From contig JAJEKV010000210.1 of assembly GCA_021234155.1 (NCBI GenBank), positions 24,501 to 88,500 on the forward strand: DNA of 64,000 nucleotides, written 5' to 3'. Shown here piece by piece: positions 44,891 through 58,050 of this stretch. Below the pieces are notes generated by a model. The model was not told the DNA's origin, made no database searches, and worked only from the letters and a program-made list of their open reading frames with translations. Source of the DNA: Isoetes taiwanensis. Lineage: Eukaryota > Streptophyta > Lycopodiopsida > Isoetales > Isoetaceae. The first letter of the stretch is position 1, and each line of letters opens with the position of its first letter. A program made the translations under genes and the position numbers.

Positions 44891-46140
44891 GGTTACCAGC
44901 CCAAGCCTCGGGCCAGCAAGGGTTTCCATCCACAGCATCGGCCATAGGTACCAGGTTTTGGATTGCTTTGCATTATTTTGGGCTGCTTTATGTCCCAGTA
45001 TTGCTCCTAGCATCGCGCCCTCACTGCCCTTGCATAGACCCCCTTGATTTGCCCCTTTCCGGTTTCCTCTCTCTAGGGTTTACAATCTCTCTCTAGCTCC
45101 AAAACCCCCAAACGCCCAAAAGGTGCTCTGCCCGCTTTTTGCAGTCCCCAAATTGGATTCTAAGCGCCCTTCGGGCAGCCAGAGACCCCTCAAACTTTGG
45201 CACCCCCAAACATAGCCTCGGCATGACCTCGGGTACAATCAAGCGTATGGCTAGAGAGAGACCCGCTAAAGGCAAAGAACCTTATCGCGGTGCGTGTGTC
45301 ATCACGGTAAGCCTTATGATCCCACGATAGAGCCCTATCTCCGGGCAGCCCCTTCTTTTTGGGCCCCGGTCCTATTTCGTGTCAGTAGGATCCACAACGC
45401 GGTTCCACGATCGTCCCCGAATGCCGGCGCTACATAGGCTTGATGCTCGGATGAAGGCCGCTGCATCCGGATATCCTAGCCGGCCTCCTCTGAGCGGTAT
45501 GCTCATCCTTATCCCGGCAAAGAACGCTTTCGATTACCCTTACAAGGCTCGTGCGACTTCTAGAGTTGTTGCTACAATCGTGGGCCCATGGCCCGGTGAA
45601 TCATAATCTTTGCCGGCCGGTGTCTAGCACAATGCACGCCCACGAGCATGCGAATGATATACGCAGGCTGAATGAGTACATGGATCCACGCATCTTGGGC
45701 CGACCATGTGAATGATATGCCTAAAGATGATGGCGATTAATGCGAGGATCCACACATACTTTGCACGAGGATGCATACTTGAACCTCGTATTGTGGGTAT
45801 TCGGGGAGGCGGGTGATTCTCTTACTACGGATGAGGCCGCGCGGTTTTTTACGAGGTGATACATATCCAAGCACATGGTATTGTCACCGGCCCAGCCGGG
45901 TTGGAGCGATCGCGGTCTGACCGCCCTCGTCACCTCTTGGTGCGCTTTTCAAGATGCTCTTTCATTGCACATCTGCGACATGGCAACCATTTGAAAGGAA
46001 CCACCTTCTCCTCCGGGAAGACTTGACTCAAAGCGACTCGTAGGCGGAAGAAGAGTTATGTCGGTGTAATGCGAGAGGCTAAGCCCTGCCAGTAGGAAGT
46101 GGGCTGTTTATAGGGGAGGTCAAGCTATCATTGAGATCGG
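44891..46140 (+). other. GC-richer, possibly coding stretch of unknown nature
   Basis: Several plus-strand ORFs in different frames: 45139-45330 (TSGTIKRMARERPAKGKEPY), 45379-45606 (MPALHRLDARMKAAASGYPS) and a piece near 45775-45960 reading LVLWVFGEAGDSLTTDEAAR, then SPAQPGWSDRGLTALVTSWC. The base composition and coherent pieces suggest a decayed coding sequence. I do not recognise the protein. It could be a retroelement gag or a host gene relic. Confidence 0.3.
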
Positions 46141-47170
46141 TGGCCATCGATCCATGGGCACTCTTGTATAGCTCGTATTTTTGTTTCGTTCGGTTTGGTT
46201 ATTTACGTCTTTGAAGCGGGGCTTGGACCCCATGCTCTACTTTTTTTGGGCTTCGGCCCTCTGATCTGTTAGGGCTTATGCCCCCTTTGTTTGTTCTGGT
46301 CCCATAACCCGATTGGGTTCCGTGGACATTAAAATTTTCTTCCTTCCTTCCTTCCTCTAATAAAACGACGGCAAGGCATGGGCTTTTTTAACTTTATTTG
46401 CAACGAGCATTCACACTCTTCTTTGAACTTTATTTGCATTGAGTTTGCATTCAAACTCTTCCCCTTAAGTTAGAAATATAAGAAAAGTACCAATCTTTAA
46501 CATGTGGGTCATGCCGGATGAACTTAATGCATCCTTTCTCTATAAGATCCGACATGTGATAAATTCATGGGAGCTCATTCAAAATAGAAAATATTGTAAG
46601 GCTATGTTTTTCTAAAACTCTGTTTTCATCTTGGTTTTCAACCCATTGAAACGACTAAATTAATGCAGTATTGGCATTGCTGAGAACACTGTAGCAAAAC
46701 CCTGTAGCAGATATTCACTGTAGTTATGTGATGATAAGTCTGTATTTACATGGATTTTAGCTAGTTGTAGACCATCGATTTACACCTGTTACCTTTTTGT
46801 AGATAGGACAGAGGTAAGACTCACGAAATTGCTACTGAACCATTCAAGATGGTATGCCAAATACCTATATCTTTAACAATTTAAACATGTTTTCAACATG
46901 CTATCTTGTTTTAAATTGTGCCTCAAAATTTATCTGCAAATACTGAAAAATGTATCTTTTAGTTAATAGATCCAAAAGAGAAATACTGTTAGTAACAACA
47001 GTCTTCTAAATTTGCAGCATTGAATATTTATTGGAAGAAAAATAAAGCTTACTCTGATGCTAGTACAAAATGCTTAATCTTAGGACCACCCTGTCCACCA
47101 TGCATGCAAAAACAAATTATTTATGCCTGTTTCAGCAAATAGTCATAGCCCAAGAACTAAATCACATGTA
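46141..47170. other. no recognisable gene
   Basis: Includes a (CTTC)n run at about 46340-46358. AT-rich sequence follows to the hAT-derived gene. Confidence 0.4.
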
Positions 47171-47201
47171 CTAATTAACTAAGAAGGAGCAAATTAAGTA
47201 T

Positions 47202-50200
47202 CTAAACTTGCCAACCATCCAAGTCTTCTTTACGAGACATAACCGCAGCAGCATGGAGATCTTGTGAAGTCTTAGATTTGTTCCTCTCCTGATAATTTCT
47301 TCTATTAAGAGAGGAATTCCAAATGGCCAATGCGTTCTCGTAAGGAAAATTTGTGTCATCATACTTACATGCATAGATACAAAGACTACTATCTAGATTC
47401 TCTGTCAACTTGTTACGTGCCTTATTCTTGAGAATGCCTAACGCACTAAATGTTCGTTCATCTTCCACAGACCCAAGAATAAATGATTGACAAAGATCTG
47501 CAAGCCTAAAATACTCTGACATACGCTCACAAAGCACTTGACTATTGCCAAGTATTGTCCACAACTTTGTAATAATTGTTGGATCCTTCTTGAATTCATC
47601 GTCAGAGAACTTCTCACATTGTGCCCACATAGTTGCACCAAAACAAATAGACTGCTCCTTCAATTTCTTTTCATCCAAAATCCCATTAATCTCTGCCATG
47701 CCATTTTGAGATGATGTTTTACAAAAGTGAGCAGAAATAATCTTCAACCTTCCCTTAAAATCCTCCTGTATTCTTTTTAGCTCTCTATCCTTCTCCTCTA
47801 CTGTTTCTAGCTCTTTATTCCTTCGCCAAAATCATGGATGAACTATGGCAGTAGCTTCCAAGAGCTCATCTCGTGGGACGCGCTCTCTAATTTCATTTGA
47901 AACTGCTGCAGCTACCTCCTTAAGGTTTTTTCTTACTTTTGTAGTAATGTTTTCTAGATCAGTTTTAGGAACATGTGCCCTCCTTATAAGCCGTCCACGA
48001 ATTCGATGTTTTGGAGGATACATCTACATGTGGTGCATAATCAAGTAAGATAATATTGATTTTTACTAATTAAAAACAGAAAGATCTACCTGAATCAATC
48101 TTGAATGCACTTTCATACAAATATTTCCTTTGTTATTGTATCTTAGAGAACTCTTGGGACTGTCACTTTCAATATGAAGTAGTTTGTACCACGCTAAGAA
48201 CTTGTCTTTATTGTATGGTACATCCAGTGCAGAAGAGTATAAGCACCCAAGAGTCGTGCAACGCAGTTTCCTTGTTGTTGTGTACTCAGAAATATACATT
48301 GTTTCCTTGGATGCCATTTTCACGAGCATGTTCATCTCATTTAACATGGGCAGCAAACCTGCAGACAATTTTTGAAGTCCTTAAACTCATGTCGTAACGA
48401 CATCCCATCAAAGATTTAGAGAACAAAACTGACTTCTCTCATTGATTTTAGCAACCAAGTTGCTGTTCCAACTACAATGGCCTGTTTTAGTTGCAGTACA
48501 ATGAAGTCAAGATAAACGTAAAAATTACAGCAAGTCAGGTAGATGGAGACCTATTCCATTCTAGTACATTGATGGAGCAAAACATATCAACATTCTATTA
48601 TACTAATAAATACAAGCTCCAAGAGATCACAACTCATCAACAGCGTACACTACATCAAAAAAGCCAAGCACATGCAAGTACCTCACTGAATTTAATGTGG
48701 AATTCATCCACCAACAAAGGCATATAGAAATTCATGCTAAAAACTAGAAGAAAATAACAACACAAAATTGTTGTAAGAAGGCGACATTACCAGCAAGTCT
48801 GAACAATGTCTCCAAATCCGTGAGGCGAGCTAATAATTCACTTGCCTTCAAACCAACAAGTGCAGGATATTCTTCAAGAAGACGCTTTGCTGGAAAATAT
48901 GAAGATATCCATCTTGTATTCACTGTCTTCATAAGCTTTTTGCCTTTAGTTAATCCTTTAGACATATCTCGGAATTGCAAGTATCTGCTAACATCATAAC
49001 ATCATCAAAAGAAAATAGAAAGCTAAATAAGAGAATGAGAAAATGTCTTCAATAACATTACCTTTTTGGACTGCGGTAAGAACGTCTTGCACAACTTACA
49101 AGTCCTTCAACATTCTCAATGCATTTAAAAGTATCCACAATTTTATACGCCAAATCCATCCGATGGGCCATGCAATGAATGGCCAATGCATAAGGGGCCA
49201 ATGTGGTCTGAATTCTCACACATAATCCAGTTCGATGTCCTTGCATGACGGAGCATCTATCAACCCCAATGCACACAAGTTTCTTGGCAATGTCTTCAAA
49301 GGGCATTTCTAATCCAGTAACAAGATTCTCCTTCACGATCTCAAATAAGCTTAGGGTTGTGGCATCCTTTGTCATCTTCGTAACAGCAACAAAGTGTGAT
49401 TCCCTCACATGTTTATGTACACAATAAATGGTCATGGAAACCCAAGAAGTGAGGTCCTTTGCGCTGGCCATCTAAAGATATTGCAAAATAGTCACATTTC
49501 TTTAATATTTCTATCAAGTCATCTTTGATGACTCGATCTATTGCTTTAGCAAACTCCCAACCACCCTTTCTTGACCAATGTGATGAAGGCAGGTTTTGAG
49601 TTCCAATTGCAACCAAATACGGCTTAGCATATTCATAATCTAGCATGGGTCGTCCCCTCCTCAAAATATGAAAGACTGTTTGTATGTGTATGATTTTGCT
49701 CCTCATTTGCTTCTCTAATGCTTTTTTATGCAAGCTAGGAATTGAATGTTTCTGTTTTATCTCCTCTTCCCAAATCCACTTCTTATATAATGCTTCATTC
49801 CTAACATGCATACAATCTGCTGCTGTCTTCCATCTTACCACACTTTCCTCTTTTCCATCCACAACCTTCTTCTCGTATATCGTTCCCAAATGCTTCTCAA
49901 TTGTGTCCAATTTTGGCTGCATCGTATGAGGCCTGCGATTCTTCCATAAACAAATAGAACACCGTGCTAAAACTATTAGTCTGCTGCCTACCTCTTCCTC
50001 ATATCTCTCTATGCAAGGGTATATTTCTGCCCAAGTCGGCTGAAATTCCCTTTCACTAGCAGCCCATCCTTTCCTCCCTCGCTTCCTCTTACGTTCTTCT
50101 TCCATATCAATGTCTTGTGGTTCGGACTGAGATTGCAGCATTGCCATGCATTCATCAAGATTTTCATTCTCAATTTGAATGGGATCTTCATCTTCTCCAT

Positions 50201-50348
50201 CCATCTTGTCCATTTGAGGTTCAAAGTCATTCTCCAATATCGAATGTGGATCAGCCATATTTGAAGTAGAGGCATGGTTTGTGGATCCATTGAAATAGGC
50301 AAGGATGCCTCCTACTTTAGGCCTCTTGTTCATGATCACTCTCTGCAA
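47202..50348 (-). pseudogene. hAT-derived transposase-like gene (ZNF862-like), damaged
   Basis: Minus-strand blocks in order: 50348-49458 (N-terminal; Asp/Glu-rich, then a BED-like segment with LARCSICLWKNRRPHTMQPK and a later His, and CDYFAISLD), 49471-49058 (TSWVSMTIYCVHKHVRESHF, CIGVDRCSVMQGHRTGLCVR, AIHCMAHRMDLAYKIV; the catalytic-core Asp and C..H region), 48980-48744 (VNTRWISSYFPAKRLLEEYP), 48368-48066, and 48023-47202 with the hAT dimerisation end (GSVEDERTFSALGILKNKAR, then LTENLDSSLCIYACKY). The blocks are separated by intron-like AT-rich gaps. There is a frameshift at about 49440-49455 and an in-frame TGA at 47832-47834 (ELLEATAIVHP-stop-FW). The family comprises hAT transposases and domesticated relatives. 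No terminal repeats were identified, so I cannot say whether it is a transposon or a host gene. Confidence 0.75.
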
Positions 50349-51873
50349 AGCAAGACTATTTCTTAATTAATAGAGTGGCTATCATGACTGTCGTGTAAAT
50401 GATTGTAGTGTAAGGTACTAAAGTTTATGCTTCTAACGATAAAACATAGGTGATATTGTAAGTATTCACAATTACATATTCCAGCAGGTATACACTATTA
50501 CACATTATCATTCACAAGAGATTTTAGCAGAGATTTTAAAGCCCATAAATTTTAAAAATATGCATCAAATAATACAGTTTCTTGCAAATAGAAGTTTGCT
50601 TACAAGTACCTTCTTAACTTGGCTGCAATCAAGCTTGGCAAACACCGAATCTCTGATTTCTCAAAGCTTAAGATGTTGAATCGATGACCTTCGAAGAACT
50701 AGATCTGCATTCGTCCATACTTAGTACCGGCATTTTTTAAAATCATATAAAAGGTTAAAAAGCACATAAAAATGCTTTGAATGTGTGGCTTAAAACCTCA
50801 AAAAGGCATACAATATTGCTTCCACAAAAAGTTTCCAGAACTAAAGCTCCAAAACTAACGACCATAAGAGCGGTAATGGCGAATCCAGACCCTTAGAACC
50901 TCAAAGCCGTCGAAAAGTTGGCTAAACTCCCTCCAATACGTTTCCTGAGGATAGGCGAATTCGATGATGGTGGCGGGAGGATCCACCGAGATCTTGGCTA
51001 ATATTTTTTTTTTTTTTTGTTTAAGCCTAACTAACATTCGTGCAACTTTTTTTTTAAATTTGGAATATTCGCCTTTTGGCAAATATTCGCCCTACAACAC
51101 TATGGACGAACATGTGACTTATCATTTTTTTTATTTATTTTTTTTAAAGGTAAGAAACTTTGTGTATTGATCAGATTGGAAGAATTACAATACAAAGATC
51201 CCTCATCGATCAGTTATAATTTAAGTACATAGGATCCCACACAGATCTGAATCAGATCTGTTGTTATGTACTCATAAGAATCCCTCAACCTCTTCGTCTA
51301 TCTAACTACAGTATGAACATTTTCTTAGTTAAATAGAATACTACATGAGTCGAATTCCAATTTTCCACAAGCTGCAGATAAATCTTGAATGTTTCAAGAA
51401 ACCCCTTCAAAAACTGAAATCAAGAGAAAAGAGATAAAGAGTAACCTGAACAATCTCCCGCACGGCTCAGAGAAGCCAACATGCTTCAATCTCTGATTGT
51501 ATACTGACCTACAGTAGGCTAGACACGCAGCCCAGCCGCCAAAACTCTCTCTAATTCTGGTTCATGATACCTGGATTTGATATGGAAGCATCTTCCTAGA
51601 CAAGATCAGGTCCCTAGCTCGGCAACCTCAAATGATCTGACATCCCATTTTAAAACTGTGAAATTGAGGTCAAGAACTTACTTTGACTCTTTTCAATAAT
51701 ACATCCCTAGATCTTTCTGCTAGCAAGAAAGAGCAAGAGGAGGGGACAGGCTTCCAGCATAAGAGACCTGTAAAAAATATTTAAATTGCCAATACAATTG
51801 AAATCTTGAATCATCATCATAGTCTGCTTCAATTTTGTTCTATCTTATAGCTATCTGCGCCATTTCAATGTAC
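50349..51873. other. no recognisable gene
   Basis: Probably 5' flank of the hAT-derived gene. Contains a T-run (51005-51018) and 'attcgcc' words at about 50955 and 51068-51090. No coding signal. Confidence 0.4.
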
Positions 51874-52329
51874 CTATCTATAAACAAACAAAGAATAGTG
51901 TATTCTATAAGATCCGTCCAGCCCTAGATTACATGTACAGATGGAACAACCAAGAAACAAAAATCTTGGGCTGCTGGAAACATGTCCTAAGTCTTTGCTA
52001 TATTCATGGAAATTACTATGATTACCCAAAGCAGAATAAGTCCATGTGGAAGAATAGTTTGGGCTGAGGAGATGCCATGAAGAAGCTCCAAGAATCATCA
52101 ATCCGCAGCCAGGTAAAAGCAAAATCTGAATTATACAGGAAACCAAAACCCCTACTAGCAACCAGAACAAGATCTTGAACGAATTTCGTGTGATAGCAGT
52201 GCGGGAGTGGAGAAAAGAGGGCGGCCTCTTTCTCTGCTGCGCCCTAGCCGTGAAGGTGCCAAGAAACCATATCCTCTTTTTATCCAAGGCTATCTTATCA
52301 TATGTTTTTGAGGACTTCTCTTTTGGCAT
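51874..52329 (-). other. uncharacterised minus-strand ORF, 151 codons
   Basis: Hydrophobic centre (ILFWLLVGVLVSCIIQILLL) after a basic N-terminal part. No family recognised and no neighbour to support it. Could be chance or an exon. Confidence 0.2.
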
Positions 52330-55015
52330 GGAAATAGTTTTTTGGGGGCCTATTTTTTTTAATATTGATATGCTTTTTCAAGAGATAAATTGGCCTTTGA
52401 GATTATAGCTATATCATTACGTAATATTAGTCCATCGACTCATTAGTATCCATATTCCTAGTCAAATTTGGCAACCTAAGTATTCCTTGGTATCTATGGT
52501 CTATTATTTTGTTCAACCTTTCACCAATCTGATTATCATCTATATTTTGTTCTTAGACCATTGGTTTTTCCAGATTTTCACTCTATGTTATTTTTATTAC
52601 AGGTCGCTGATTTTGAAAATCTTGATATAAGAAGCCATTTTCACATTGGTAAATGTCGAATCTCGGATACATTTTCGCATTTGAGCTTTTTTTTTTGTTT
52701 GATTTCTCATCCTCTGTGTGCTCAATTTCCTGAAACTCATCTTCATCGGTTTAGTTTAACCATTCACTGGTTTGATTTCCTTTATGTGTCTCGGATGCAG
52801 TTCAAAATGGTGATTTATGGTAAAGCATGCCTACAATAGGTTAATTATCGATATGGAACATTCCAGACTTAGGTTGGTTCACTTTTGCCTCGACCTCGTC
52901 CTCCTTTTCTTTCACCTGACTCGGATTGCCTTCGACCTCGAACTTGACTTGGATCGGTAATTGCATGTTTTAGACATGTCCACCATCTTGATAATTCTCA
53001 GACTTGGTTCAAACTAAGGTTTCCACGTTATCTTTATGTTTTTCAATGTGATAGGTTCATGTTCATGGGCTGTCTTTTTTTCTTTTCCCTTATATATCTT
53101 GTACACTTTATTCATTTATGCTTGGATATTCCATTTTTTATTCTTAATTAGGTGATTGCTATTGTGCCTTAATTTCACTTTCTATGGTTGATACTTCAGA
53201 TTTATATCTTTTGCCTTTTATCTTGAATATGTTGGTTTTAGCATGGGTATATCACAATGAACATCCTACTGCACCTTGACTTATTACACCTTAATAGTTG
53301 ACAATTATGTTTCAGTTAATCATCATTTCTCGTTGAACAACTATCTATCTTTTGCATTTTGTCATTGAGGATGAATGCCATACCCTATAGGGCTTTCCAG
53401 CGTATGATCAAATCTGGACGTGCTCTGCTGAGTTGGTCAAACCTGGCCAGCCGCTACATGTATCCGGATGCTGGGATCATACCTTCAAGAGGTCATGGAT
53501 GTGTCGTATGGATTTTGCATATTTCTTTAATGAGTGTGAGTTGTTTAGGTTAATGTCATGATGCATATTATTTTTTGCAGTCCATATTGTCATTTCTATT
53601 TATCATCACTGGCTTATGTCTCCTTATAAATATCATCTAACCTTCTTTGCATGTCTTTGACCCATGTACCCAATCTGACCTCAAACTTGACTCCGACCTT
53701 ATTCTCGGTCGTAACCTCACCATTCTTTTGGTTTTGTCTTCGTTTATGTTTCCATGGCTAGCTTTATTGTATTTACATTAATTTCAAAAATGAACTCATA
53801 TTGATTTGCTGCCATTCTTTTGCATCCTTAGATCTTTTCTATTTTTGTACACATTTATTGTTTATGGTGTTTGTATGTGGGAGATTTTCGTTATGAAATC
53901 CATGTTAAGAATGTTGGTGATCAAAATTCTTCGTGTTAGCAAGTTAGAAGTTGGTGGTATAAGGGCCTTTATGATCTGCTCATATCTGCATTGGTTCTTC
54001 TCGTTATGCATATAACTGATGGTTGGTTTTTCGCTATATGGTTTCGGGTTTTATCGAGTTTCTTGCTACGACCTTGATCATTTAGTAGGTTCCACTGTTG
54101 ATGTTAATTCGTCTAACCTTATGTTCTCTATAGTGAACGGGAATGCAATATGGCCATTGTTGTTGATATTGTTTGAGCAATTCATGCTTCTATATTTGTC
54201 ATCTTTGCCTTCGGATTTTGGTGGTTATTCTAGTAGGTGGGGTTCATGCTGTCATATTGCGTGTCTAAGCATGGTTGGTTATTGTTGTCATTGCTCGAAG
54301 TAATTTCAGGTTCTCTCTTATTTGTCTATGACTTGAAAGTTGTTCTTGCTCTTATGGCTCGATGTTATCCTTGCTTCCATTGTTTTTTCTATGACATGTA
54401 TGCAGTTGTGGTTGTTCTAGATTGAGTGCTTCATTCTATCTTCTAGGTTGCAGTTTGTTATCATGGTCCGCGTTATTCCTGATGTGCTATGGTTCTTCTA
54501 TGCTTTAGATGTTGTTGTTGTTATTGTTTTCATTGACATGCCATCATTTATTTTATATTCATCTCTTTTCTTAGCATATTTCTATAGTGGGTTCTTAGTT
54601 TAACGTCATTGTGCATCTTACTTTTTGTAGTTCACATCATCGTTTCTATTTATCCTCATTGGTTTACACCTCTTTGCTCTCCTTCTCGGTATCGATTCAT
54701 GTTTCTTGATTATGTCTATCAACTCGACCTCGGCCTTATTCTTGATTGTGATATCGATCCAATGGCATTCATCCTCTTCTCATGCACGGTACATTCAGCC
54801 CAGTCTTCTTCAACAGTTGCAGTTATCTTGCCACTTAGGGCTACAAGGAGAACATAGTTCTCTTCTGTTCGGTCGATGCCCTCATCACGAGAATGCTAAT
54901 TGATCCACAATGAAAGATCGATATTCTCGGGAGAGGATGAGCAATATATACTTGTTCTTTTAGATGCTTTTCTTATTCAGCGTTCTTCTCATAGCCGTAT
55001 AGTAGCATTGTGCAA
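52330..55015. other. T-rich region with internal duplications
   Basis: No protein family recognised in the plus-strand ORFs. About 53536-53640 resembles 54592-54690 ('taa.gtcat..tgcat.tta.ttttt.cagt.ca.at..tcatttctatttat'), and short 'cctcgaccttgactcggat' strings recur at about 52890-52955, 53675-53700 and 54722-54745. It looks like a decayed tandem or nested repeat. Confidence 0.4.
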
Positions 55016-55047
55016 ACCTCCCTCCCTCCCTCCCTCCCTCCCTCCCG
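55016..55047. repeat. (CCCT)n microsatellite
   Basis: About eight cctc units. Confidence 0.95.
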
Positions 55048-55650
55048 ACCCTTTATTTCCTTTTTTCTTGTACCATCGGTTCGGGTGATCGGCTATATTA
55101 AGAAGTTTTGAATGTATTCTTCAAACACTACTGTGTTTAGAAACCCATATTGCAATACCGTATACAAATGTTTATTATAAACACATGGAGAATTAGTTCA
55201 TCCTGATAATTGACAAGAGATATTTTGTTTAACCTCATATACATGCTTCATGAGAATTGTAATGCCTCGCCATCTTCTACAGTTTAAGTAAATACATGAA
55301 TATGCCAACGAAGAATATGTGCTTTTTTTAGCATTATGAGAGCAAGCATGACCAGAAGTCTTACAATTGCTCCAACTTGCACATTATCGTTTGGCTCCCA
55401 AAGATAAAGTACTGGATAATTTTCCAGAGAGAGGAATCCTGCCAGAAAAGTTTTAGGCAGCACCGCGCTGTTGAGGCAGTGCATGAGCAAAATGTAATGA
55501 TCACCAGTCATGATTATGATTTTGGAAGCATTTTGTGGCAGTGACATAGCAAAATACATACCCCCCAACTCTTATTACAAACATTCAAATGGGGCATAGC
55601 AAATGGGGAATAAAATAAAAACCAATAGCTAAGGGAAATAAACCCGCTAA
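55048..55650. other. no recognisable gene
   Basis: AT-rich. A 94-codon minus-strand ORF (55284-55568) has no known motif. Confidence 0.35.
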
Positions 55651-56059
55651 AATGATGAGGTGTCAACTCTTGATTGGGTGGGCTGCCTCAAGCCATCGAA
55701 GGCTGAGGCATGGCGCAGGCCAGGCGGCCGATTGGGCTGCCGGCCATCTGATCCGATCCCAGGAGAGATCCCAAAAGCTGCAGGTAGGCCGAATCCTGAT
55801 TTCGTCCCTTGGGCTGCTGGGGAAGACCATCAGTCTTCGATTTGGAGCAGTATATAAAGATTGGGTCCTTCCCAAGAAGACACAGAACTTTTTGTGCAGA
55901 GCTCCTGATTGTCCAGAAGACTTTTCTCAGTAGATCCCAGCAACAATTTAGAGTCAGGGACTCTGTCACACCGTGGGGGAATCCAGGATTTTTAGGATAG
56001 AGGCGGGAAAGTGTAATTGATACGGCTTATTGCTCCGGTGCAGTGGAGGTCTGTTTCAT

Positions 56060-56071
56060 TGGTATCAGAGC
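56060..56071 (+). promoter_or_regulatory. primer binding site (initiator-Met tRNA)
   Basis: tggtatcagagc, the standard plant LTR-retrotransposon primer site, just before the gag leader. Confidence 0.9.
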
Positions 56072-56088
56072 TTGAGTTCCAGGCTGAT

Positions 56089-57650
56089 ATGGAAAGGAAA
56101 ATGGATATGGCAGCAGATCCTCTCATGGGTTTGGCCTCTCTGATCCCTGAAGAAGGAGAGAATGTTGATCTCGCTCCTACCGAGGAAGAAGTAAGGGAAT
56201 TGGATGAGCGTACATAGTACAAACTCTGCAATGATGGCCTTGGTAAAAAGAAAATTTAGGAGGCCCGGATCCTTTGAACTTCCAGGGGGAGTTAGATTAT
56301 GTGAAAGCCAGGATCCGCGAATTGATGGGACAAGCGGCAGGAACAAAAATTGAGCAAGCCCATACAAAATCAATTGCTCAAAAGTCTGCAGCTTCAAATG
56401 GCTAAACAAGCTAATGAGAAAAAACTATTTGATACCATAGCCCGATTATTGGCAAGGAGCCCAAGGGGCAACAATGCCATTGGAGGTCCTAACCAGGCTC
56501 AGGGAGCCCGTGGGAAGGCCTTAGGGTGCTTTCCAATGGACGGCAGGACCTGGATGAGGTCAGGCCCAGGTCCAAAAGTATTCCTCGCGATTATTTTCTA
56601 AATGATTCTTAACCTCAGGCACTCCGGTTCTCAGCTCATGGGAACATCGGAAAAGCAGGCCAGACCTTCAGGAAACCTGGAGGTTTTCTGCCCATGGGAA
56701 AGCGCCCTTATCCCAAACAAACCTCTCTCATGTTGTGAATGCAAATCAAGCTAGCCCAGCTCAGGGAGCTAGAGCTAGGATTGAGGAGGCAAATCTCACG
56801 CAAGGAGTGGAAGTTTAGCAGCCTTACCACTTGAGGAAGTGAAGGGTTTAGAAAAACGGGATCATCCCAAATTTTTGGGAACTGAGTCAGCTGAGCAAGC
56901 CATTCAATGGCTTAATTGGTTAGAGACCTATTTTCGAGCCACCAATAAGGGAGATGCAGCCAGGGTGCTGCATGCCGCTCTCCAGTTAAGGGGAGTGGCC
57001 GCTTCTGGGTGGGGGCTCCTCATGGGAAGGGGAGTAGAAATTAACAAGTAGGCTGAATTTTGTAAACTCTTTAAGCGAGAGTATACTACCCCCAATGATG
57101 AACATCATGCCTTGATCCAACTGAAAAGCATAAGGCAGACATGTACATTACAACAATACATGAACACCTTAAGAGGTGTATTTGTAAGGATAAAGGATAT
57201 GCCCGCTCGGATGCAAGTGAGCTATTTCGAGGATGGTACCATATCCTCAAGGCACATATTAGGCAGGTAAGTCCAAAGGACTTTGAGTCTGCCGTACCAT
57301 TAGTACGGGCCTTAGCAAGTTCTCCAAAAGAATAAGGGGAAGAAGAGAACAAAAAATCTCTCCGCTTCCAAGAGTGGAAGCAAAGAAAAATCGAATATAA
57401 GTAAGGGGGATCTAACAAGAGGGCTAGGGAAGCCCAAGTTAACCCCCAAGTAATGATAAGGGCAAGGATGAGGCATCTTCAGGGAAGAAATCCACCAAGC
57501 CATTTGCTTGTTAGAGTTGTGGGGCAAAGGGGCATATGGCCAGGGATTGCCCAAAACCCCACAAGGAAAAGAAAACTATGGCCTCCACAACCAAGCAAGA
57601 TAAAGGGGGAACAAAGCAACTCTCTGCCATAGCTCGGGGAGAACTCAATT
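56089..57650 (+). pseudogene. gag with CCHC zinc knuckle
   Basis: Starts MERKMDMAADPLMGLASLIP in the frame leaving the PBS. Capsid piece 56839-57051: GLEKRDHPKFLGTESAEQAI, QWLNWLETYFRATN, AARVLHAALQLRGVAASGWG, then FCKLFKREYTTPNDEHHALI and QTCTLQQYMNTLRG, which match the retrotransposon gag domain (W...F...F.P......L..L.Q...S...Y...F). Knuckle: C..CGAKGHMARDCPKPHKEK at 57510-57570. Several stops and frame changes. Confidence 0.85.
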
Positions 57651-58050
57651 TGGTAAGTAAAGAAGGTAACTTTGCTGGGCAAGTTATCCATTTACTTGGA
57701 AAAGTAAATAATAGAAATGTTATTTTTCTTCTTGACTCAGGAAGTACTGACATTTCATTTCTACAGACTTAGCACAAGAATTAAATCTACAAGTGGTTCA
57801 AGTGGCACCATATGAGATTGAGATTGAAGCTGGGAAGAAGACTCAAGGTTGGTGTGCAGTTGACAATTGGGGACTATGAGGAAACAATGAGTTTTGATCT
57901 AGAAAAACTCACAAGATTTGATGTGGGCAAGGATTCCTTAGGAGGTGGTTTTTTCCTGGCCATCCGTATACCGAACCTCAACTTATTAGGGTCCATATTA
58001 TTCATGGAGAACGGGGGGCTCTCGAATACCCTTCGTACAACTCTTTAGAA
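57651..58050 (+). pseudogene. retropepsin fragment with DSGST active site
   Basis: GQVIHLLGKVNNRNVIFLLD, then SGSTDISFL, gives the aspartic protease site D-S-G-S/T. After a stop and frame change it continues LKVGVQLTIGDYEETMSFDL, ending before the RT. Cleaves the gag-pol polyprotein in intact relatives. Confidence 0.85.

Larger units (their letters stand above)
55660..58050 (+). mobile_element. truncated Ty3/gypsy element: LTR end, PBS, gag, protease
   Basis: Order: LTR-like sequence with a TATA box (tatataaag, 55851-55859), PBS tggtatcagagc (56060-56071), gag, nucleocapsid knuckle, and protease ending at about 58050. No RT, integrase or 3' LTR follows. The left LTR boundary is uncertain (a TGTCAACTC at about 55662 is possible). 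It is unrelated in sequence to the 26-39 kb element. Confidence 0.8.
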
